Below are positions 12,557 to 24,517 of a DNA stretch of 64,000 bases, piece after piece (within the stretch, counting starts at the first letter, position 1; each line of letters starts with the position of its first letter). Both the position numbers and the translations under genes were made by a program. The notes beneath the pieces are model-generated. The model was not told where the DNA came from. It was given only the letters and a program-made list of their open reading frames with translations, and made no database searches. This DNA is from Otis tarda (taxonomy: Eukaryota; Chordata; Aves; Otidiformes; Otididae): contig CM048552.1 in NCBI GenBank assembly GCA_026413225.1, positions 60,217,001 through 60,281,000 of the forward strand, given 5' to 3'.

Positions 12557-12581
12557 ACTTCCCTACTAGATGAATTCACTG
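12557..12581 (+). other. Candidate 25-nt microexon
   Basis: A pyrimidine tract ending in TTTTTTTTTCACAG is followed by 25 bases and then by GGTGAGTGAG, which contains a near-consensus 5' splice site (G|GTGAGT). A possible branch-point sequence (CTGAAT) lies about 20-25 bases upstream of the acceptor. One frame is open through the 25 bases and would read TSLLDEFT. No neighbouring exon is identified, so this is only a splice-site pattern and may well be chance. Confidence 0.2.
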
Positions 12582-14153
12582 GTGAGTGAGATAAAAGTAG
12601 GAGGAAGCTGAGTGCTGATATTACTAACAGCAAAGTCCACCTCTCAGGCCAGCCTTTCATACAAAATAGCTGTGATCTCATACTTTTATGCCTTATGAAA
12701 AAGACTGAAATAAAGTCAAAACTACACTGTGCTGCTGCACTGAATAGGATTTATGGCAGTGGGAGGCATCTCAGCACCCTCATCCTCTCACTGAACTCCT
12801 TTCCCCCCACCCAGTAAAACACAGACAATTGAAAAGGGTTAATATTTGCCGAGATCTGGGCTAGGTCTTCCTGGACATGAATGGGTTGCCATGGTGACTG
12901 CATTGGGATTTAAGTGGCTGGAGTGAGGAGCAGAAGCTGGAGAAAAGTGGGAGTAGGGCTAGCTTCTGTGTATGCAGGGCCCCTCATCCCAGCAGCAACA
13001 GATCCATGTTTTGGCAGAACAATGATGCCAGGTTGACATTTCTTATTGCCAAGCTTTCTGTTAGAACCATTGCTTCTGGTTCATTTGGGCATAACTAAAT
13101 CCCACCACGACCACTACCACTGCCAAGATGTCCCAACCTTGCATCATGAAAGCCTGCTCAACCACAGGACAAGGACTGGAGATGGCAACACTCTTTCTGG
13201 AAGCGAAAAGAGGAACAATGCACCCATTACCAGGATAAAACTTGAGTGGTAGCATAAAATGGAGTTCAGCAGAGCCAGGCTCTCAGCTCAGCCCAGGTTG
13301 TCCCCAAGTTAAATCCTGTCCTTTCTAATGTTTAGTCAAAATGAAGAAAGACACAAAATGGTGGTCTTAGAATGAAGAGAGGGAGGAAGAGAGGAAAAAG
13401 GAAGCCTATTTTTAATAGCTGGAAGTCTTTTAGACACAAAGGGCCACCCTGGATAAGAGAATACAGAGTCGGCAAAAGCAGCAGCATTTCTGAATGGCTC
13501 TGGAACAAGGAAGGAAGGAAAGCTAAGAGCTGAAGATGACGCATTTTAAGGACCTGAATGAGAAGGAGGATGGAGTACTCAGCAGTTTCCCATGGAGAAG
13601 AGCCTTTAAAAACAAACCTCATCTTTCAAAGAAAAAATTGTAAGAGAAACAAAACCCAGAAGCCTTTAATGAGATTTTGAATACTTTATAAATGTCTTTT
13701 GCATTTTACTCATCCCTAAAAAATTCCTGAAGAAATCAGTGGATCACCATTGTAGGCGGGAGCTTTCATCATCGTATTGAGTGAGCAACAATGTTCATGT
13801 CAATCTCCCGCCTTTGGATCACGTTAAGGGCTGTGTGTGTCATCACAATGGCTGTGTTTGCACAATGCCTTAAGACACTGTTGCTGATGCCTGTGGAAAG
13901 TACAAAGCAGTCCCCAGAAGGCACTGCAACACATCGTCTTATACTTCTCGTTTCCACTCTTTATCAGCTGGTGATAACAAGAAATGTTTGTTTGTCTGCT
14001 AACATTTTTTGTTTCAGTTCTCCTATGATTTGTACAGCGTCTGAGTGAGAAGTATCTCCATCAACACCCATAGATATACAAGGGCTTTGAATTAATAGAC
14101 TTAGAGAGTGCAAACCTTCTGGATTTAATTTGTATAATCCCTATTTTACAGAA

Positions 14154-14169
14154 TTTTTTTTTTTTTTTT
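14154..14169. repeat. Poly-T run
   Basis: An uninterrupted run of about 16 T. No retrocopy body is visible on either side. Confidence 0.85.
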
Positions 14170-16570
14170 AATTGTTCTCTCTGGAGAGAGTAGATTAACA
14201 GCATGACACCACAGTTTGACTTGCCCATATCTTCTTGGAAAGATATATGCAGAGTAAGGGAAGATCATCTCAATCTTTCATCCATTAAGACAAAAAAAAA
14301 ATCCTGTAATTTCTAATTTCATGCAATTTGGAATGTATGGGCATTCCCTCCTTGCTCCTCCTGTCTTCTCAGTCTCCTTTGCCATCTCCAGCTGGAAAGA
14401 CCTTACAACCCTACATGCTCTGTAGGAAATAAGACTTGAAGGCATTTCTTATGGTTCTTCACACTACCTTTTCCCCTGGCCCCAAACATCAGCATGTGTT
14501 TCGTTCTCTACTACTCAGCTGCTGCAATTCAACTCAGAGATGAGTGCATTTCAGGTGAACATCTGTGTACAGAACAAGATCCCCCACTTTATGTGGGGAA
14601 AAACCTGGAAGAGAGAATGAAGAGAGTGTCTGAGGTTTCCCATGCAGTGATTTTCCTGGGTGGTCTTTCTGACGAGAGGTGATAGGTAGATTGGGGAATT
14701 TGGAATCTGCAACCATCGCCCTCTCTTGCAACCCCTCTTCCTCACTAGGGCGTGGAAAAATTTTTCGTAATTGAGCCAAGAACCGGCTTCCCAGAGTAGC
14801 TCTTGTTGATGGCGCCTATTTTTGCTGAATAACATAGCTCTACATACCTCCTTGCAGCACTGCTCTGTATCACATTTATAGGGCTACTTTATCATGCTTA
14901 TCCCATTGTTCCTAGGTAAGTAATTCCACTCTCCACTGGGTGTTAATCCCTTGCAAATAGTTATGTACACCTCTTCTTGTACTATCACTCAGCCAGTGCC
15001 TTCAAACTTTCCTCTGAAGCCCCTCACATCTCTGCTAACTACTGTTACTCTTTTCCTCCATGGCCACTCAATACTCTTCTGATAACAGCCTGGCCATGGT
15101 ACACAGTGCTCTTTAAACCACAGAGTCCTTCTTACATAACTAGTCCACCTCTGTCCTTTTTCCATAGGCAACAGCTATTGTGATGGTGGCGGTGACATCC
15201 CTCCCCTGTGACCTGAACCCTTCGGTGCGGGTATTCCCAAACTGCACAGCTGGTGGTTTCAAGTCCTGTGGTACCCAATTGCTATCTGTAAACCCACAGT
15301 CTCCCCCAGTGCTCCCACAAGTGAAGTTATTTCCTGCCTCTCCACCATGCATTAATTTGTAATAAGGGAAAGTAAGTTGCTCACTGTTCTGCTTTATATA
15401 ATTATGTATTTGGAGCTTTAATTAGAACACCACTAAAATCAGAGAAGACAAATGAATCCAGCTCTAAGAGATTATTTAATCACCTAAATGCACTTTCAAA
15501 TTAAGACGGAGCTCTTTGATAGCAAAGCCACTTAAAGCAATCCACACTGGTAACATTATTTACCAAGGAACCATGCACATGCCGCCACCTGCATCCATCA
15601 AAACTAAGGGTGCTCTAAATCATCCAGTGCCAAAACTAATGCAAACAACCAGCAAAAGGATAAAGAACAAAGAAAATAACATACCAGCCTTGGGGTGTCT
15701 CTCTCTAATCTTTGGAAGAGCCTTAGGGTAGACATGTCAATTATTTTCTTTGTTCCTCCTTCTGTACACTGTTCGCATTACAATTTGGCACAATGATTTA
15801 AGAAGCCCTGAGTTGTGTTGGATCTGGGGGGTGGATTCATGGTTTGGAGATTGTGGTGTTGTTGTTGTTACTGTTTTTACTGTCTAACTCTCAGGAGACT
15901 GAGTTTACTGTACTCCATCTGCAATTAATTTATCACTTTGCATGTGTGTGTTTATAGAGTGTATGTATTACGTATAATGTATGCACACATATCCCTGTAG
16001 TTATTAAGCAATATAATTGTATTTTTTCCTTTTTTTTTGCTGTAGACAGTAAATGTCTGCCTAGACTTCCCCATTTTTGATCACCTAACACATGATAGAG
16101 TGAGTTTTGCGGCATGTGGTTGAGCAAAGAGCAATGTCAATTTTCTTCTCATGTTGACTGTTCTCAAGCTACAGTGATGTAACTCCAAACAGATAGCAAG
16201 ACATTGTAGGTACACAGCAAGGTCCGCAGCTCATGGATGGAGCTTGGATATTCAGGCAGTTCATTCTAGTTTTCCTCTGCTAAGGATTTGGTTTGGAAAA
16301 CTATCATCTAGAATCTGTGATATTTCTTCTTAATAAGGGTGATAGGAGAGACATTGAACACATTGAGTCAATAAAATCGTGCTGGAATAACTAAAAGAAG
16401 GATATGATCCATATTAGCCTCAGGCTGTACCATTGGCACATCATCCAAGAAAGCTGAAATAGTTGCATTCTTCTAAGATTCAAGTATGCTTTGAGGTGAA
16501 AATACCATTTAGCAAGCACATATATCACCAATTCATCTTGTGGCCTTTTTCCTTAATATCACAGACTGTA

Positions 16571-16628
16571 GGCCAAATTCAAGACTGATGTCTGCTCCCT
16601 GGCTTCAATGGGCTTTCATCTGAGTTAA
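16571..16628. repeat. Degenerate dispersed motif (GGCCAAATTC ... CTTCAATGGGC)
   Basis: GGCCAAATTCAAGACTGATG followed by GGCTTCAATGGGCTTTCATC resembles the end and the core of the same old palindromic repeat family seen at several other places in the window. The match is degenerate and from memory. Confidence 0.4.
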
Positions 16629-19374
16629 CATTTGATGTCTTCCACTTAAACCAGAACCAAACTCCTGCAGTGAAATAAGTGCATACATGTGAATCAAGTA
16701 GTAAGAGCAGTATTGGAATATATGTAGGCAGGGAAATTGCTACTGAGGGTACCTTATGCTCTAAGTGTAACTGGGCACTAATCAGGAAGAGAAACTAATC
16801 ATTAAAAGCTTTAGTCATTCTCTCCCAAACTGACATGACAATTGATTTGGTATACCGATCTTTTGACAGCACAGCACACAAGCCCTGTCACTTTACAGAT
16901 CAGATATTGACTGGATTTAGTCGTACCCTGTTAGGAAATACTCAGAGCTGTACAGCAAATAGAGACAATAAAGAGTTTTTCAGTACTGTCTGGTTCATAA
17001 GGAAACACTGGGAAGAACAACTTGCCTGTCCTTCCTAACCTCTTGCACTGCAATGTCTAGTTCACCATCATACTGTACTGACTAGGCAGGCAGAGGCTCA
17101 CTGAGAGCAGAGCAGATCCCCCTCTGCTAAACACCTCAGAGCCACAAAAGATGGGGTGTATTGAAGCTGGGAGTGAAGCCCTGCCACTCTCTTGGGACCA
17201 CCTTCTTCCTTGCAGACACAGGAATCTTGATGACCTTGGCTGGGCTGAAGTGACTACTGCAGAAACAGAGCAGGCTTTGTGGAATGAAGGATCATATATT
17301 GTCTAGTGGCAGGGAAACCCACAGGCTGTCTCTGCTGTATCGAGGCAGGTAGAAATACATAGATAGCAGATGTCTGGCATGTTGCGTCATGGCACTGAAG
17401 AAATGTGAGAGAAAGCTCTGCTTCTTTAGCTTTATCTTCATCCTCACTGCAAGGCAGAAGGTTCTAAGTCGTTCTCACTCCAATGCTACTTATCCCTTGG
17501 ACAAGGTAACAGGTCCTTGTAAATTATGAGCTAATTTATGCACATGTAGTGCTTCAGAGCAGTATTTGTAAGCCAGGCTTGCAAGATGTTTACCACCTAG
17601 TCAGAGCACTGTTTTACAGTCAGTCTCCTCTCCCCACACAGAAGTTGGAGATGAAAAAGTGCCATCATGTAAAAAGGCCCTTTATGTTTGGGGTGGGCAC
17701 AAACCTAACATTTTAATTGAAATTCTGCCTATCATAAAGCCCAGCTTGTTGTAAAATAGAAGTGAGAAATGGATTCCTCCTTCCACTGAAAGAAATCTCC
17801 TGTTGACTTAAAATCTGGTTAGGTTGGCCAGATTTTGCTTTTGAAGAGCCTTAGCTATGTCATTTGCTTAGAACATGAGATAAAGACAGATGGATTTTGC
17901 ATGTCATTACCAAATTTGGCAGCACTGTAAGGAAGATGCCATGCTGCAAAGCAAGCAATGTAGCATGCCTGTTGGGTGTGAGGCCACACACCCAGTGCAA
18001 GGCAGTACCTGGCAGGGCTCAGGAGCTCCCACAGCTTTCTACTTACTTCTCCAGAGGGCAAAACTAGGGTCAGTAGAAATTACTGAGTATTTCCCCAATG
18101 CTAGGAAAATCCCCCTGAGTGCAGCTCCACTGCACTGTACATTTATTAGACAAATAACCTCATACATATGCATTAATGGACCTTGTCGGGGAGACAAAAT
18201 TTAAATGATCTAGTCCCAAAATCCATGCTACTCATATTTCTTTGGCACTTGAGCTAGAACTTCTTCCCTGCTTTAACCAGGTAGGCGAAGTTCCCTATGC
18301 TCAGTTAACTTTTTCACTTTCTATAGGCAGACAATCTGCTTTCATCACCAGCTTTCATGACTAAGACTTCTACAGATGCACTAGCCACTTAGAGGAAACC
18401 CAGAAACTAGAAAGAAGGCGCATTGCTAGAGAATCATGTCCTTTATATCTGTTCTTTGATATAGGAAAGCAAGAAGCCTCCAAGACATGAGCTGTGAACA
18501 TTTTCTGAGATAGTATTATGGTAATAACATGTTTTTAAACTTCAGATTTAAGAAGGTATGGGGTCAAGCCCTCAATGATGGGATAAAACCATCACGTGGC
18601 AGCACAGCTCCTCTAAGGGAAATTGTTTGGCCATTTTGGCTTTGTTAGCAGAGTATACAATTCAGACGTGTGAAAAACAAATCCTCTTATTTATGAATAA
18701 CCAGATAAATCCAGCCCTTGCTGAAAATTTCTGTGTAATTTGATCATTATGTCTATGGCTATAATTGAAAGGCACAAAAGGATATCACAGAGGATGAATA
18801 GAGTTGTTACATGGCAGGAGTCTGATTTTGATTACATTTGTAAGGCATAGTTGGGTAAGTTTCTGCTTACTTTCTAATTTATGAGGATGTGGGTCAAAGC
18901 CATTTGCTACAGCTCAGAGTAAAGCCAGGAGATACATTCTTTACTTATTATGACTAATATGACATCTGTAGAGAATTAAATAAAGAGTATCTCTCCTCTA
19001 TGGGTTTTTAAAGCTTCCTTCTACTACTGAAATGGGAAATAAATTTCAGGTTAAAGTGTCATTATAACACCGGAGCCAACAAAGCAAGGACAACCTCAGA
19101 CATGTGCCTGAAATGTGATCAGCTTCCAGAAGAGCTCTATGTTCAAGGTAGAGTACGTGGAAGAAGTCAAGGAGAAGTGGAAATTGTATGCCTGATTATA
19201 TTATTTGAAAGAGGGAAGATGAAGTTTCATCAGTCTGATTCACTGATTAAAGAATGGACAATGAAAGCATGTGTTTTTAAATAAAAGTTTTGCTGACCAG
19301 TTGGTCAACCAGGCTACAATACAACCCTAAAGCTTCAATAAGAAAGAAGATGTACTGGGTCAGAGAGGTATTGC
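16629..19374. other. Non-coding stretch
   Basis: No gene, RNA or clear transposon recognised. The longest open frame (17890-18204, plus strand, 104 codons) has no recognisable feature. Confidence 0.55.
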
Positions 19375-19472
19375 ATCATAAGGTGGCACAAAGACTACAA
19401 AATCTGCTCATCTGGGTTCAGCTCCAAGTTCTGCTACTGACTGCTTCTGTCATCTCAAGTCAATCAAATATA
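19375..19472 (+). mobile_element. MIR-like SINE fragment
   Basis: The plus strand carries CTGGGTTCAGCTCCAAGTTCTGC, then TACTGACTGCTTCTGTCATCTCAAGTCAATCAAA. This follows the order of the conserved MIR core (CTGGGTTC.AATCC..GCTCTGCCACT, then AGCTGTGTGACC, then GGGCAAGTCAC) with many substitutions. MIR elements are tRNA-derived SINEs with an L2-like tail and are ancient in amniotes. The ends are approximate. Confidence 0.5.
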
Positions 19473-19488
19473 CCAGGGTTTGAATCAT

Positions 19489-19511
19489 TATTTGATCAAT
19501 ATTTGATCATT
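19489..19511. repeat. 11-12-bp tandem duplication (TATTTGATCA)
   Basis: TATTTGATCAATATTTGATCATT contains two adjacent copies of TATTTGATCA. The TGATCA cores are themselves palindromic. Confidence 0.75.
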
Positions 19512-19630
19512 ATTTTGCATGTGACTGGGAAAACCCTAATTCTGACTTTTTGCAAGCTCCTAAAACTCCAGCTGAAAATGAAGAATTTTTCAGCTGGGCA
19601 GAACCTTTAAAAACCAGGACCAAAGTATCT

Positions 19631-19712
19631 CAATCCTGCAAAATTAGAAGGTGCTTATTACTCACTTAAGCACATAGAAACCTACTGCAGGGCTTAAGCA
19701 ATTATATGCTTT
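19631..19712. repeat. Possible old dispersed repeat (ATCCTGCAAA ... TTAAGCAC)
   Basis: CAATCCTGCAAAATTAGAAGG, followed by ACTCACTTAAGCACATAG and later GGGCTTAAGCAATTA, resembles a widespread ancient sauropsid repeat in which ATCCTGCAAA precedes a GTGCTTAA motif. It is degenerate and I do not know the family name. Confidence 0.3.
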
Positions 19713-19980
19713 AAACCTTGGGATGGAAAATAATTAACACAATGAATGGCAGGTTTATTCTTCTGCTGGTGCCCATTCTTTTTTTTTCTCACACATAAAA
19801 AATTTTAGTTTAAATTGTGGAGTATTAGCCATTTTGATGTATTAAGGAGTAGTCCAAACAATTAAAGGATTATGCCAACACATGATGTCCTAGGAACATT
19901 TTAAGAAGTGCAACGAGATTTGGAACAGAACTTGGCCCTGATGCAAAACAAACACCAAGATAAAACATCACCTCAAAACT

Positions 19981-20421
19981 TCATAGAATCATAGAAACAT
20001 AGAATGGTTAGGGTTGGAAGGGACCTTCAAAGGTCATCTAGTCCAACCCCCCTGCAAGAAGCAGGGACATCCCTGACTAGATCAGGTTGCTCAAAGCCTC
20101 ATCCAGCCTGGCCTTGAATGTTTCCAGGGATGGGGCATCAACCACCTTTCTGGGCAACCTGGTCCAGTGTTCTATAACTCGCATTAAAAAATTTTTTCCT
20201 AATTTCCAATCTAAATCTACCCCCCTCTATTTTAAAACCATTACCCCTCGTCCTATTGCAACAGGCCCTACCAAACAGCCTCTCCCCATCTTTCTTGTAG
20301 GCCCCCTTGAGGTACTGGAAGACCGCTATCAGGTCTCCCCGGAGCCTCCTCTTCTCCAGGCTGAACAGCCCCAACTCTCTCAGCCTGTCCTCATAAGAGA
20401 GGTGCTCCAGCCCTTTTATCA
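19981..20421 (-). mobile_element. CR1 LINE, 5'-truncated 3' fragment
   Basis: Read on the minus strand this is the last 441 bases of a CR1 element, ending in 8-bp repeats at 19981-20005 (one unit mutated: CATAGAAA). It keeps the C-terminal part of ORF2: a 95-codon open frame from 20422 downwards includes [18 protein letters not shown] and [12 protein letters not shown]. The frame is lost near 20190, where this copy has an A-run in place of the CGTAAG of the copy at 47.7 kb. Compared with that copy I count about 20 differences, all between 19981 and 20273, whereas 20274-20421 is identical. The two copies clearly belong to the same subfamily. The upstream end at 20421 is abrupt, as expected from incomplete reverse transcription. 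Confidence 0.93.
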
Positions 20422-22423
20422 ACTTGAGACACTGACTGTGACTTTTGTTAACCTATGGTATTTACTGTCTTGTGCTTTAGGTGAAAAGTAATCACCTGGT
20501 TCATGTGTCCTAAAAGAAGAGTTTTACAAAGGGTCTACTTCTAGCATTGGTTTATAGGTGATTCTCACCCACTGCTTATGAAGTATTAAAGAACATGACT
20601 TCCCTGTGCAGCTTGTACACAGGATCCCCCACATGTGATGTTTAGGAGCCTCTCTGTACGAGATGTTAATCTCAATTAGGCGGAAAGGGATATTCACAGG
20701 TACAGGAGCAACCTTGTTAGGCTTTACTACACCAGATGGAGAAACACGAGTCACCATGGATGTAGCCACTAGTCCTCTTAGGTACAGAAGTATTTCCCAA
20801 CAGGATGTACACAGAGGGGAGGCTAGTCTCCTGGAAGCAAATCTGTAGATAAATGTGTGGTCTCTGCAAGTAGCTCATAAATGTGACAGGAAGGGATCAC
20901 TGAGTATGGTTCCTGGGTAGTACAAGACTAAACTCCATGCTGCTGTGCAACTAACCTTGCAGTTGAAGTCTGCACTGTTTAAATTTTCCACTGCAGGTAA
21001 AAGATGCAGCAGATCTCTTTGGTAACAGCCATGGGTACCTCTTTCAGGATGTAAGATGGGAGCTACCCAAAGAATTTATCATCTGAATGTGTCTTTGCTT
21101 CCTGTTTTGTGGCATTTTCTCTCATAAGTTAACATTATTTATCTCATGTTCCGGAGACTCCCGTTTTTCTTACCCCTGACTGCTCAGGTGAGACCCTGAG
21201 CAAGATGGGTCGCTGTCAGGGAGGACCTGTGGGTGCCCTGTGCTTTGGCATCTCTCCTACTACTGCAGCCACAGTTGTGCCTCCGTTTTGGATCAGACTG
21301 CCCACCCTTGCTTATTCAACCTTTTCCTTTCTCACACAAATTAGCTGGCACAAATATCAGGTCCGTAGATTATAGCTGAAGTTTCTCTTGTGTTCTTCAG
21401 GGTATTGCAAATGAAGACTTATATCCAAGCAATTTCTCTTGGGTGATAGCTTTCTTTTTTAAGAAGCATTATTTTCAAATTCTGTGTTGCCAAACATGCT
21501 CAACATCTTTGTCATGCATAGCAGCACTGATTATACACTGTGCTCATAGCATGTGTAGTAGTATTTGAGAAATCCGATACCAAGATCTAAAGGATTTTTG
21601 CCTTTTTGTTCATTCTCCAAATTCTTCTCTGACGTTTCCAGCTCTCTTCTCTTCCCTATTCCTCTGAGATTTTTCCTCAGGGGACAAGGTATCTGAGTGA
21701 TTCCATTAACTAGGATGCTGGTAGCCCTGCTTGTGATTCTGTATTTGCTCAGAAGTTTCTGATTTTAAAAGTTTTTTAAATTTTCCTTGTGGCTCACAAC
21801 ATCCACTACATGATATCACAGGAATAAAACCCTTAATGGCAGACATGGGAAGCACAGACCTCTTCTGCTCCAGTAGATCCAGTAGTTACTGCATCTGTCA
21901 GAGGCGGACATAGGCTTTTATCTTTGCTGCAGTACAGCTCCTGGGAGAGTGTCAGGACCCATGCAGTTAATACATCTCATGCTTTTGTAGATGGGCTGTG
22001 AAAACTTTGGTACCCTCAGACTGGGTAGAAATGCAGAGCTAGCTGTGACTCTTGCAACCCAGGTGAGGTTCATTTTTGAAAAGTCCCTATTAGCAACATT
22101 TATGATTTTATGACTGCAACCTGGAAGCCCACAGAAAAATGTTCAGTCCTCAGAGGATCCTAAATCTCTTCATGCTGACAGTAACAAATGGGTACAGAAT
22201 ATGTACAACCCGAATGCTGAGTGATTTCATCAACCTAGTGGGAAAGATTCTTCTCTTAATTACACAGGAACAAGTAGGGAATTGCTCTAGTGACGTGAAT
22301 GGAGTTATTTTGGATAGACACCAATACAGGAGAGAACATAATCTGGCGCCTTGAATGCTGCCAACAAAAGCCCGGTTGTATTATCCCATGATTCGACTGT
22401 GGCAGCCAGTCTCACTGAACTGA
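20422..22423. other. Non-coding stretch, one unexplained open frame on the minus strand
   Basis: Next to the broken end of the CR1, the minus strand is open for about 118 codons between roughly 20877 and 20524. It contains two CTSC tetrapeptides about 70 residues apart and a segment PNKVAPVPVNIPFRLIEI. I do not recognise it, and the frame has no clear start. The rest of the stretch shows nothing. Confidence 0.4.
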
Positions 22424-22526
22424 GGTCTGACCCAGCTCCCACGGAAGTCAATGTGAGCCTTTGCACTGATTAAAATGCCTTTCAGTAGACCTTCTAGGCA
22501 GCTGGATCAGATTTCGGATCCAGGCC
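22424..22526. repeat. Degenerate dispersed motif (CTGACCCAG ... GAAGTCAATG ... GGATCAGATTT)
   Basis: GGTCTGACCCAGCTCCCACGGAAGTCAATGTGAGCC, followed about 45 bases later by GGATCAGATTTCGGATCCAGGCC, has the order of the old bird/turtle repeat in which GAAGTCAATGGGAG and a GGATCAGGCC end recur. It is one of the better copies in this window. Confidence 0.45.
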
Positions 22527-24179
22527 TCCATTACCCACTCATGTCCTTGATGGTGCTGACCTAACTGCCATCTTATCTCAAGACTGGCCCCAGTTTGACT
22601 GGGGAGGGTCGGATCAGGCAACCTTCTGAAGGCTGCTCAGACATGAAATATTCTCAGTTTCTCTATGACTTGGTAATGAACAGGGCTGTGAGCGACACAA
22701 CAACGGTCTCATCCGTCAGCCCAACCCATACTTTCAATGGACATAAGACTCCTGCGCAAGTGTCCTTGGGAATTTTAGGCATTATTTAACAACTATATTA
22801 GCATACCTGTTCTTACTGCCTTACAATGCTCTCATCATGTTACAACATAGATGAGGACAAGTCCCAAACCCCAGAGATTTATCTTCTCTAAAGGAATGTT
22901 TCCAAGACTCTACCCCAGTAAACACAGGGGCTTAGCTGGGATTTAGGAGGAATGACTTTTCCTATTTGATTTGCAAGGTCTGTGTTTCACTGCCTCACTA
23001 CAAATGCCCAGAATTTGGAGTGACAGAGTTTCATTTAAATAGTTTAAACTCCCTAGAAAAAAAGTCATACACATTTAATTTTTCATCTAGAAAATATCTC
23101 AGATGACACAATTTTGGAGCTATATGCCAGTGAGACCAGATTGCTGGAAAATACAGTTTCTGCAGCATCCGCCCAATCATTGAGGTTTGTGCCCAGCAAA
23201 GTTTGCTTTAAATATTCACTTTTAGGGCTTCTGGGCTTTGCAGTTTCTTTTCCTCTTCCATCTTAATCTGAGCTCTTGCACATTGAAAAAAAAGCTACTT
23301 TTTTTTTTTTTTCCCCATGGAACTTTGGAACAAGGGTGGGAATGTGGTAGCAAGATTAAAAAAGTGTGTGCAAATGAATATCTATTAAAAATCAGAATGG
23401 AGATAAAGATAGAGACTCTCTAGATCTAGCCTTTCTGCCAGATTCCTCTGTACAGCTTGGATTATGGAAAGACTGATGATCTGACTGACTGACCACTGAA
23501 CCATATCGTTCTTTTTCCTTATTACTTTTGACCTAATGAATAGCTTATGAATTGCTGACGATATTCCCTCCACAAAGCAGATTGTACATTTATAAAAGGC
23601 AGGCTCGTCTCTATCCACTCCCTCTCCCTCCTCCCAGGATTCAATGTCCCTGTCCTACTTTGGATAGGCTTTCTGTAAAATCATGTTACAGTTTGGAGAT
23701 CACAGCTCTCTGATATCAAAGAGGTCACATTAGGGTAGTTTATCTTCTCTCTTTCCTCTTGAAAATCCAAGCACGATTTGCACATTTAGGAAGAAAAAAA
23801 ATAGTCATGAACTGTCCAGATTACCTATAGAGTTCAGAAATGACTAAATTAGAAAAATAAAAGACCCATAGCAGCTGTTACATAAGTGGAGTGCAAATTA
23901 TTCATAATTAATGGAGAACAAGTCCAAATCTTACCATAATTGCCATATTCTTACTAAAGATGACATGTGGTCAAAAGCACGAACATTTTGGCAGCAAGTT
24001 TGGTACCACAGTAAGACAAGCATGCAGCATGCAGGTCCAATGATATTTGATATTATTATGCTATTAAACTAGCAGTGTTCTGCATCCTAGTTGTAATAAA
24101 AAGATTCAAGGCTTGAGATTACTATAATTTTGTAGAGTAAAATCTTGGGCAAAACTGTATTTAATCTGATAGAGCCCAC
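22527..24179. other. Non-coding stretch with AT-rich, homeobox-like motifs
   Basis: No gene is recognised. A poly-T run lies at 23299-23312. Around 23890-23925 the sequence GTGCAAATTATTCATAATTAATGG places an octamer-like GCAAAT next to TAAT-type cores, a layout seen in POU/homeodomain binding sites. This is suggestive only. Confidence 0.45.
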
Positions 24180-24199
24180 TACTGAAATCCTTACATGGT

Positions 24200-24262
24200 G
24201 AAATGACTCATTGACGTCACTGGAGTTTTGTCTGAATAAGAATTTAAGAATAAGGCCCTGAG
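24200..24262. repeat. Degenerate dispersed motif (CATTGACGTCACTGGAGTTTTGTCTGAATAAG)
   Basis: The core matches a recurring form CATTGACTTCAATGGGAGTTTTGCCTGAGTAAGG with a few changes and is followed by AAGAATAAGGCCCTG. It is one of the clearest examples of the repeat motif in this window. A weaker piece with the same tail order is at 61437-61478. Confidence 0.5.
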
Positions 24263-24417
24263 GGATTAGCTGTGCTCTTCTCTACTTACTTATTAAGTAA
24301 ATCCTATGCAGCTTCTAATGAATGTAAAATGGCATAAATGGAAAGATGGGTCTTATATAAAGTGAAAAAAGATTTACTGGATTTGTTGTGGACACCTTCA
24401 TTTAGGCTACTTGTAAC

Positions 24418-24431
24418 TTTTTTTTTTTTTT
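24418..24431. repeat. Poly-T run ending in an acceptor-like CCTTCAG
   Basis: About 14 T followed by CCTTCAG. It looks like a 3' splice site, but no adequate donor follows within an open frame before the DNA transposon relic begins. Confidence 0.7.
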
Positions 24432-24517
24432 CCTTCAGAAGAATGCTCTCTACAGAAGAACAGGAACAAGAGCATCTGTAATCTGGATATGATAACCAAT
24501 ATGACAGAAGATCTCTC

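Larger units (their letters stand above)
10799..16570. other. Non-coding stretch with simple repeats and one microexon candidate
   Basis: No gene recognised. It contains a 13-bp tandem duplication at 11619-11644, pyrimidine-rich runs at 11985-12006, a possible 25-nt exon at 12557-12581, a purine-rich segment around 13370-13405 and a poly-T run at 14154-14169. Open frames remain below 100 codons. Confidence 0.55.

Noticed and set aside
24432-24478. Exon-like sequence after the poly-T CCTTCAG acceptor
   Set aside because: The only donor-like GT (TCT|GTAATC) is poor, and the frame closes at once after it.
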